Shown here piece after piece: positions 6,183 through 10,758 of a DNA stretch of 10,758 nt. Position 1 is the stretch's first letter. The number at the start of each line of letters is the position of its first letter. A program made the position numbers and the translations under genes. The notes beneath the pieces are model-generated. The model searched no databases, was not told the DNA's origin, and was given only the letters and a program-made list of their open reading frames with translations. This DNA comes from Lachnospiraceae bacterium (GTDB lineage Bacteria > Bacillota > Clostridia > Lachnospirales > Lachnospiraceae): the NCBI GenBank assembly GCA_017473665.1, contig JAFUKK010000220.1, positions 1 to 10,758 of the forward strand, in the 5' to 3' direction.

Positions 6183-7793
6183 ATGAAGCGATTGCAAGGG
6201 CTGTGTGCCAGTGATGGAATTGCCATAGGAACAGTGAAAATCTACCAGGGTTCTCAGCCGGAGATAATGCTCCGCAGGGTGCAGGATGTACAGAGAGAAC
6301 TGGCATTGTATCAGTTTGCCGCGGAGGAAGCTGCTGCGGAATTGGAGCGGGTATACAGACAGGCTATCCGGGAAGTGGGTAAGCAGGCAGCGGAAATCTT
6401 TGAAGCACAGCTGATGCTATTGCAGGATGCTTCCTTTGGTCGCTTTATTCAGGAAAAAATAGTGCGGGAACGGGTAAATGCTGCTTATGCGGTATATTGT
6501 GCCGGAGAACATTTTGCGGCAATTTTTAACGCCATGCCGGATGAGCTTACAAGAGCCCGTCGTATGGATATGAAGGATATTTCCGGCAGAATCATCAGTT
6601 TGTTGGAGCAAAAGGACGGGGCCGGTGCACAGCCGGAGGCTCATATCATTGTCTGCCGGGAGATTACTCCGGGAGCAGTAATGGCATTGCGTAGCACCAA
6701 GGTGCTGGCCTATATTACGGAAAATGGTTCCTACCAGTCCCATGCAGCCATATTGGCACGCTCTATGGGGATTCCTGCGGTAACGGGTGTGGATGTGAGT
6801 ACATTTACGGATGGTATGGAAGTAGCCGTGGACGGAGATGGCGGCTGTGTGTATCAAGAACCGGATGAAGACATCAGAAAGGAATTACTGGAACGGGTGG
6901 AGGCATCCAGACAGCGGGAACAGGCCAGGAGAACCCTGATAGGCACTGAGACAGTGACGCTTTCGGGACAAAAGGTGGCCCTGTATGCCAATATTGGTAG
7001 CCGGGAAGAGGTGGCAGCGGTACGGGAACAGGATGGCGAGGGTATCGGCCTGCTACGGACGGAATTTCTATTCCTGGGGCGTAGCCGGATGCCTGAGGAA
7101 GAAGAACAATACAGGACCTATCAATATATTGTGGAGCAAATGCAGGGGAAGCCGGTGGTTATCCGCACACTGGATATCGGTGGAGACAAACCGGCCAAAT
7201 ATCTGCCTATGGAGCCGGAGGAAAATCCGGCATTGGGATGCAGGGGTATCCGCACCTGCCTGCAGCATAGAGCTTTATTTATGACTCAATTGCGGGCGAT
7301 TCTGCGGGCGGCAGCCAAAGGGCCGGTATCAGTGATGTTTCCCATGATTACTTCTGTGGAAGAGGTGAGGCAGGCCAAAGCCTGCCTGGAAGCAGCCCGT
7401 CAATCTTTGGAAACGGAAGGGATTGCCCATGGGCGGGTGTTAGTAGGTATCATGGTGGAGACTCCCGCAGCGGTGATGCTTAGCCGGGAACTGGCAGAAG
7501 TGGTGGATTTTTTTAGTATCGGTACCAATGACCTGACCCAGTATACGCTGGCAGCAGACCTTCAGAATACCTCAGTACAAGTGGTGTATGATACCCATCA
7601 CCCGGCTATCATGAAAATGATAGAGCAGGTGGTAGCCGGTGCCCGTCAGGCCGGCATTCCGGTGAGTATCTGTGGAGAGCTGGGGGCAGATACGACAGTG
7701 ACGGAGGCACTTGTACATATGGGAATCCATGCTTTTTCCGTAAATCCCGTCAAATTGCTAGAGATAAGGGAAAGAATTCGAAGTATTTCGTGA
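6183..7793 (+). CDS. ptsI: Divergent PTS enzyme I (PEP-protein phosphotransferase)
   Basis: Enzyme I moves phosphate from PEP to HPr at the head of the sugar phosphotransferase system. This copy has 536 residues against about 570-575 usually, ending at the last barrel helix (EIRERIRSIS) without the usual tail of about 30 residues. Domains: N-terminal His/HPr-binding part (1 to about 225), linker helix, then the C-terminal PEP barrel (about 240-536). The phospho-histidine is probably H187 in GSYQSHAAI; the usual loop is GGRTSH. In the barrel, R292 (LLRTEF), R328 and K336 (RTLDIGGDK), E426 (MVETPAA), N449/D450 (GTNDLTQY) and C497 (CGELGAD) are all present. The Arg that normally follows in D-R-x-N (R465 in E. 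coli) is L460. No HPr or sugar permease gene is adjacent, and it has its own promoter. It may be a paralogue of a housekeeping ptsI. Family certain; true partner and activity open. Confidence 0.88.
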   Translation: MKRLQGLCASDGIAIGTVKIYQGSQPEIMLRRVQDVQRELALYQFAAEEAAAELERVYRQAIREVGKQAAEIFEAQLMLLQDASFGRFIQEKIVRERVNAAYAVYCAGEHFAAIFNAMPDELTRARRMDMKDISGRIISLLEQKDGAGAQPEAHIIVCREITPGAVMALRSTKVLAYITENGSYQSHAAILARSMGIPAVTGVDVSTFTDGMEVAVDGDGGCVYQEPDEDIRKELLERVEASRQREQARRTLIGTETVTLSGQKVALYANIGSREEVAAVREQDGEGIGLLRTEFLFLGRSRMPEEEEQYRTYQYIVEQMQGKPVVIRTLDIGGDKPAKYLPMEPEENPALGCRGIRTCLQHRALFMTQLRAILRAAAKGPVSVMFPMITSVEEVRQAKACLEAARQSLETEGIAHGRVLVGIMVETPAAVMLSRELAEVVDFFSIGTNDLTQYTLAADLQNTSVQVVYDTHHPAIMKMIEQVVAGARQAGIPVSICGELGADTTVTEALVHMGIHAFSVNPVKLLEIRERIRSIS

Positions 7794-7803
7794 ATAAAAA
7801 ATA

Positions 7804-7832
7804 TTGAAGTTCAGAAAACTTCGTAATATAAT
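7804..7832 (+). promoter_or_regulatory. Sigma-A promoter of guaA
   Basis: TTGAAG (7804-7809), 17 bp, TATAAT (7827-7832). The start would be near 7839, inside the AT-rich palindrome that opens the leader. No clear terminator for the preceding enzyme I gene was found, so some read-through is possible. Confidence 0.75.
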
Positions 7833-7836
7833 GTAA

Positions 7837-7857
7837 AAGTATTTTTTAAAAATACTT
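7837..7857 (+). repeat. AT-rich palindrome at the guaA transcription start
   Basis: AAGTATTTTT and AAAAATACTT are perfect inverted copies separated by one base. They cover the predicted start point of guaA. No T run follows, so it is not a standard terminator for enzyme I. It could be an operator or a weak 5' hairpin. Confidence 0.5.
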
Positions 7858-7870
7858 AGTTTATTGTTTA

Positions 7871-7876
7871 AAGGAG
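7871..7876 (+). promoter_or_regulatory. Shine-Dalgarno site fixing the guaA start
   Basis: AAGGAG lies eight bases before ATG at 7885. The in-frame TTG at 7864 precedes this site and would place it inside the gene, so 7885 is preferred. From 7885 the protein begins in the usual GuaA way, with a short lead into IVILDLGS. Confidence 0.8.
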
Positions 7877-7884
7877 AGACGGCG

Positions 7885-9177
7885 ATGAAGCAGGATATGA
7901 TTGTTATTCTGGACCTTGGCAGCACTGAAAATACAGTGATTGCGAGACAAATCCGAGATATGGGGGTATACAGTGAGATTCATCCTCATGACATTACTCC
8001 CGACGAATTAAAGGCATTGGATAATGTAAAGGGTATTATCTTAAACGGTGGCGAGAATCGTGTAGTAGACGGTACTCCCGTAGACGTAATGCCTGCTATC
8101 TATGAGTGCGGCTTCCCTGTGATGGCTATTGACCATCCTACCGCAAAATGTCAGCAGCAGCTGGCACAGCTTCCTGATGAAGCTACCCTGAAGGCATTTG
8201 TATTCGATACCTGTAAGGCTGAGGCAAATTGGAATATGAAGAACTTCATTGCTGACCAGATTGAACTGGTTCGCCGTCAGGTTGGAGATAAAAAAGTACT
8301 GCTGGCACTGTCCGGCGGTGTAGACTCTTCTGTAGTAGCAGCCCTGCTGTTAAAGGCTATTGGCCAGCAGCTGGTATGTGTTCATGTAAACCATGGTCTC
8401 ATGCGTAAGAATGAGTCTGAAAATGTAGTAGAAGTATTTCGCAATCAGCTGAATGCAAACCTGATTTATGTGGATGCTACCGAGCGTTTCCTGACCAAGC
8501 TGGAGAACGTAGCAGACCCTGAGCAGAAGAGAAAGATTATCGGCGGTGAGTTCATCCGCGTATTTGAAGAAGAAGCAAGAAAGCTGGAAGGTATCGACTT
8601 CCTGGGTCAGGGTACCATCTATCCCGATATCATCGAGAGCGGTACCAAGACTGCAAAGTGCGTAAAGTCCCACCACAATGTAGGCGGTCTGCCTGAGGAT
8701 CTGCAGTTTGAATTGGTAGAGCCTCTGGCACAGCTGTTCAAGGACGAAGTACGTGCCTGCGGCGTAGAGCTGGGTCTGCCTGCAGAAATGGTATACCGTC
8801 AGCCCTTCCCCGGTCCCGGACTGGGCGTACGTTGCCTGGGTGCTATCACCCGCGACCGTCTGAATGCGTTGCGTGAATCTGACGCTATCCTGCGTGAAGA
8901 ATTTGCTAAAGCCGGTTTGGACAAGAAGGTATGGCAGTACTTCACCGTAGTACCCGATTTCAAGGCAGTAGGTGTCCGTGATAATGCCAGAAGCATGGGC
9001 TATATGGTAGTCATCCGTGCAGTGAATACTGTGGACGCAATGACCGCTACCATCGAGAGACTGGACTATGACTTCCTGGAGAAGGTAGCAGACAGAATCA
9101 CCGCGGAGGTTCCCAGTATTAATAGAGTATGCTACGAGATTACTAAGAAGCCTATAGCGACGATTGAGTTTGAATAA
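7885..9177 (+). CDS. guaA: GMP synthase lacking a functional glutaminase domain
   Basis: GMP synthase converts XMP to GMP using ATP and ammonia, normally released from glutamine by its own N-terminal class I amidotransferase domain. This protein has 430 residues against about 510-525. The start of the amidotransferase fold is there (IVILDLGSTENTVIARQIRD, then VYSEIHPHDIT, about 5-42). However, the oxyanion SGGP is NGGE, the GICYG nucleophile motif is AIDHP (Asp at 83 in place of Cys), and the next roughly 80 residues, which would hold the catalytic His and Glu, are missing; sequence resumes at TLKAFVFDTC. The rest is intact: P-loop SGGVDSS (143-149), GQGTIYPDIIESG, SHHNVGGLP, the C-terminal dimer domain with RQPFPGPGLGVR, and the end RVCYEITKKPIATIEFE. 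Codon use looks strongly biased, as in a highly expressed gene, which argues against a pseudogene. It probably uses free ammonia or a separate glutaminase. Own promoter and terminator. Confidence 0.93.
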   Translation: MKQDMIVILDLGSTENTVIARQIRDMGVYSEIHPHDITPDELKALDNVKGIILNGGENRVVDGTPVDVMPAIYECGFPVMAIDHPTAKCQQQLAQLPDEATLKAFVFDTCKAEANWNMKNFIADQIELVRRQVGDKKVLLALSGGVDSSVVAALLLKAIGQQLVCVHVNHGLMRKNESENVVEVFRNQLNANLIYVDATERFLTKLENVADPEQKRKIIGGEFIRVFEEEARKLEGIDFLGQGTIYPDIIESGTKTAKCVKSHHNVGGLPEDLQFELVEPLAQLFKDEVRACGVELGLPAEMVYRQPFPGPGLGVRCLGAITRDRLNALRESDAILREEFAKAGLDKKVWQYFTVVPDFKAVGVRDNARSMGYMVVIRAVNTVDAMTATIERLDYDFLEKVADRITAEVPSINRVCYEITKKPIATIEFE

Positions 9178-9191
9178 AGTGAATCCATGGA

Positions 9192-9343
9192 CTGAGAGCA
9201 GTCTGTGAAAATAAAGGACAGCGGTCGAGGACGCTTGCGTACTCGACCGGCTGTTTTTTGTTTTCACAGACTATTTGAAGGCATGGCACGATACTTAATG
9301 GCGAGCAATGCTCGCCATTAAGGGCGGCCATGCCTGCTCTCAG
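9192..9343. repeat. Nested inverted repeat forming a three-way junction
   Basis: The outer stem CTGAGAGC (9192-9199) pairs with GCTCTCAG (9336-9343). Branch 1, AGTCTGTGAAAA (9200-9211) with TTTTCACAGACT (9261-9272), encloses the guaA terminator hairpin. Six bases later branch 2, AGGCATGGC (9279-9287) with GCCATGCCT (9327-9335), encloses a palindrome of two 14-base arms (9294-9307 and 9309-9322). These four stems pair by perfect Watson-Crick matches, and the outer stem joins both branches with no gap. It codes for no protein. It may be a small non-autonomous mobile or palindromic repeat element. A complete RNA copy would need read-through of the terminator it contains. Confidence 0.75.
9218..9259 (+). 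terminator. Intrinsic terminator of guaA
   Basis: ACAGCGGTCGAG (9218-9229) pairs with CTCGACC-G-GCTGT (9242-9254), twelve pairs with one bulged G, followed by a run of six T ending at 9259. It lies about 40 bases after the guaA stop, inside branch 1 of the larger inverted repeat. Confidence 0.9.
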
Positions 9344-9372
9344 CCCGGGAACGGTGAATAACCTGATAAAAC

Positions 9373-9401
9373 TTGACAAGAAAAAGGAATTAAGTTAGCA
9401 T
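9373..9401 (+). promoter_or_regulatory. Sigma-A promoter of the TetR gene
   Basis: Consensus -35 TTGACA (9373-9378), 17 bp, and -10 TAGCAT (9396-9401). The start point would be near 9408, just before the operator palindrome. Confidence 0.7.
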
Positions 9402-9410
9402 ATAGACTAA

Positions 9411-9420
9411 CGAACGTTCG
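9411..9420. promoter_or_regulatory. Probable TetR-type operator (self-regulation)
   Basis: CGAACGTTCG is a perfect 10-bp palindrome, preceded by ACTAA, and resembles common TetR/AcrR operators built on ACGAACGTTCGT. It lies at the predicted start of transcription, between promoter and gene, where a bound repressor would block its own expression. Confidence 0.65.
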
Positions 9421-9446
9421 GAAGAATGAAAAAGTGCTAATTGATT

Positions 9447-9452
9447 GAGGTG
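9447..9452 (+). promoter_or_regulatory. Shine-Dalgarno site of the TetR gene
   Basis: GAGGTG lies five bases before ATG at 9458. A TTG directly before that ATG is in frame but too close to the site to be preferred. Confidence 0.7.
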
Positions 9453-9457
9453 AATTG

Positions 9458-10033
9458 ATGGAAGAAAAAAATACAAGAGAAATAATTTTGATGGAGGCCC
9501 TGAATCTATTCTCTAATAAGGGATATGCAGCAGTTTCAATGCGGGATATTGCCATGGCGGTAGGGATACGTGTGAGCTCTATTTATCATCATTTTAGTGG
9601 AAAACAGGCACTTTTTGAGGCACTGATACAGAAAGCAACGGATGTGAAAGAAGCTCTACAGGATGTTTTTTTGAATGCACTTTCTAAGGCCGGAAGGGTA
9701 GAAGAGGAAGCCTTTGTTCAAACGGGAATATATTTTTTGACTGGTTATTTACAGAATGCACAGGTGGAACCACTGCTGAAGGTATTAGAATGTGAAAGAT
9801 TTCATAATGAAGATGCTGACAGGGTGTGGAAAGAACTAGTGATTTTTACACCGTTAGAGCATGAGGAAAATGTATTTCGGTTATTAAGAGAGCGGGGAGA
9901 AATTGTGGATGCTACTACCGACAAGGAGTTAGCGGCAGAGTATCAGGCAGCGATTATGATGGCGTATTTTACAGGAGATATTCAGCAACTTCAGATACAA
10001 CTGCATCATTTTTATAAAAGAATATTTATATAA
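9458..10033 (+). CDS. TetR/AcrR-family transcriptional regulator
   Basis: A 191-residue protein of typical TetR length. The N-terminal DNA-binding domain is clear: REIILMEALNLFSNKGY, then the helix-turn-helix VSMRDIAMAVGIRVSSIYHHF, then SGKQALFEALI (about residues 7-58). The remaining C-terminal part is helical and has no recognisable relatives, as usual for the ligand and dimer domain of this family; it contains Cys and several aromatic residues that could line a pocket. It probably represses its own promoter through the palindrome at 9411-9420, and perhaps the alpha/beta hydrolase gene that starts about 120 bp downstream on the same strand. The inducer cannot be told from the sequence. Codon use (many AGA, ATA, TTA) differs from guaA and enzyme I, which may mean acquisition from elsewhere or just low expression. 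Confidence 0.9.
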   Translation: MEEKNTREIILMEALNLFSNKGYAAVSMRDIAMAVGIRVSSIYHHFSGKQALFEALIQKATDVKEALQDVFLNALSKAGRVEEEAFVQTGIYFLTGYLQNAQVEPLLKVLECERFHNEDADRVWKELVIFTPLEHEENVFRLLRERGEIVDATTDKELAAEYQAAIMMAYFTGDIQQLQIQLHHFYKRIFI

Positions 10034-10151
10034 CGTATGCAATGAACATAGCGAGAGGGTATGCTTCGGGAAGTGCCATAGAAGTAATAATGATAGTATT
10101 GTTATCTAAGGTAATCACAGAGAAAATAGCAAGTGTGGGGGTATAACAGAG

Positions 10152-10758
10152 ATGAAGGTATATAGAAGTAGAAAAATGCAACAAGAAATTATAAGGACAT
10201 ATAATAGGCTGGTAAAGCAATGGGATGTTGTTGTAGAAGAAATGGATATTGCTACGCCATATGGAATGACGCATATTATTGCGTGTGGAAACAAAGATAA
10301 TCCTCCGCTGGTTCTTTTCCATGGTGTAGGTGATGATGCTGCGCTAATGTGGATATATAACGCAAAGTATTTAAGTCTGTATTATCGTGTTTATGCGGTG
10401 GATACCATCGGAGGACCGGGGAAAAGCGTACCGGGGGAGCTATATAATAAAGATTTTGATGATGTGCTTTGGATAGACAAGATATTGGAGGGCTTGTCAA
10501 TTGAGCAGACATTTTTGGCAGGAGTATCTCATGGAGGATATCTGGTGCAGGTATATGCGTTAAGCAGACCGGAAAGTGTAATTAAGGGAATTAGTATATC
10601 GGGGGCACTGTCGGTGGGAAATAACGGAAGTCCTATGACTACCATGATGAAAATATTCCTGCCGGAGGCATTGTTTCCGACCAAAAAGAATGTAAAAAAG
10701 TTGATTGAAAAGCTATGTGGAGAGAACAGTGCAGTATTTACTGAAAATAACGATATTA
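10152..10758 (+). CDS. Alpha/beta hydrolase, 5' part (runs off the window)
   Basis: An open frame of just over 200 codons continues past the window edge. The fold of the alpha/beta hydrolase superfamily is visible: a first strand and oxyanion loop, PPLVLFHGVGDDAALMW (from about residue 52); YRVYAVDTIGGPGKS (about 77-91), where other members have the D-x-(R/P)G-x-G-x-S turn; and the nucleophile elbow FLAGVSHGGYLVQ, which fits G-x-S-x-G with the catalytic Ser at about 125. The Asp and His of the triad would lie beyond the edge. Substrate unknown: esterase, lipase-like or peptidase-like activity are all possible. The ribosome site is weak (a G-run about 10 bases before the ATG); an in-frame ATG at 10176 is an alternative start. 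No clear promoter of its own was found, so co-transcription with the TetR gene is likely. Confidence 0.85.
   Translation, partial: MKVYRSRKMQQEIIRTYNRLVKQWDVVVEEMDIATPYGMTHIIACGNKDNPPLVLFHGVGDDAALMWIYNAKYLSLYYRVYAVDTIGGPGKSVPGELYNKDFDDVLWIDKILEGLSIEQTFLAGVSHGGYLVQVYALSRPESVIKGISISGALSVGNNGSPMTTMMKIFLPEALFPTKKNVKKLIEKLCGENSAVFTENNDI

Noticed and set aside
7794..7836. Intrinsic terminator after the enzyme I gene
   Set aside because: GAAGTT/AACTTC (7806-7811/7817-7822) is a weak AT-rich stem without a T run, and it overlaps the guaA -35 region.
7885..9177. guaA as a frameshifted pseudogene
   Set aside because: One uninterrupted frame runs from a well-placed start to the canonical C-terminus, and the loss is an in-frame deletion with the synthetase motifs intact.
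8350..9267. 305-codon open frame on the minus strand across guaA
   Set aside because: It is an antisense shadow of the strongly codon-biased guaA gene; its translation has no recognisable domain and it runs through the guaA terminator.
9192..9343. tRNA or other known structured RNA
   Set aside because: The arms do not match tRNA lengths, there is no T-loop consensus, and a terminator with a T run lies inside the structure.

Overview
The window looks like chromosomal DNA from a Gram-positive anaerobe of the class Clostridia, most likely Lachnospiraceae. This is inferred from moderate GC content, strong AGGAGG-type ribosome sites, sigma-A promoters, intrinsic terminators, a small Firmicutes-type lipoprotein, and the style of the PiT/DUF47, P-type ATPase and enzyme I proteins. 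No rRNA, tRNA, CRISPR array or transposase gene was seen.

Layout. (1) 1-334: the 3' end of a gene resembling the C-terminus of HerA-like/DUF853 ATPases, closed by a terminator. (2) 345-5582: a probable metal/phosphate operon. A sigma-A promoter leads into a leader that folds like a yybP-ykoY manganese riboswitch. The 3' strand of its P1 helix is also the 5' arm of an intrinsic terminator. Downstream lie a P2-type cation ATPase, a PiT phosphate transporter, a DUF47/PhoU-like protein and a TspO/MBR protein, then a long terminator hairpin. The short gaps suggest that all four genes depend on the leader. A plausible reading is control of Mn2+/Ca2+ export together with uptake of (metal-)phosphate. 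(3) 5636-6086, minus strand: a small lipoprotein (DUF4854-like) with its own promoter. (4) 6122-7793: a divergently transcribed, unusual PTS enzyme I. It keeps the phospho-histidine and the Cys but has lost an Arg of the PEP site, has an altered His loop, and lacks the usual C-terminal tail. (5) 7804-9259: guaA, a GMP synthase with an intact ATP-pyrophosphatase and C-terminal domain. Its glutaminase domain has lost the catalytic Cys and the whole segment that carries the His/Glu pair. (6) 9192-9343: a perfectly paired nested inverted repeat forming a three-way junction, with the guaA terminator inside one branch. (7) 9373-10758: a TetR regulator with a palindromic operator at its own promoter, then the start of an alpha/beta hydrolase cut by the window edge. 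This last part looks more AT-rich and uses more AGA/ATA codons than the rest.

The observations most worth following are the glutaminase-less GMP synthase, the divergent enzyme I, the riboswitch with its switching terminator in front of a joint cation/phosphate operon, and the three-way-junction repeat.
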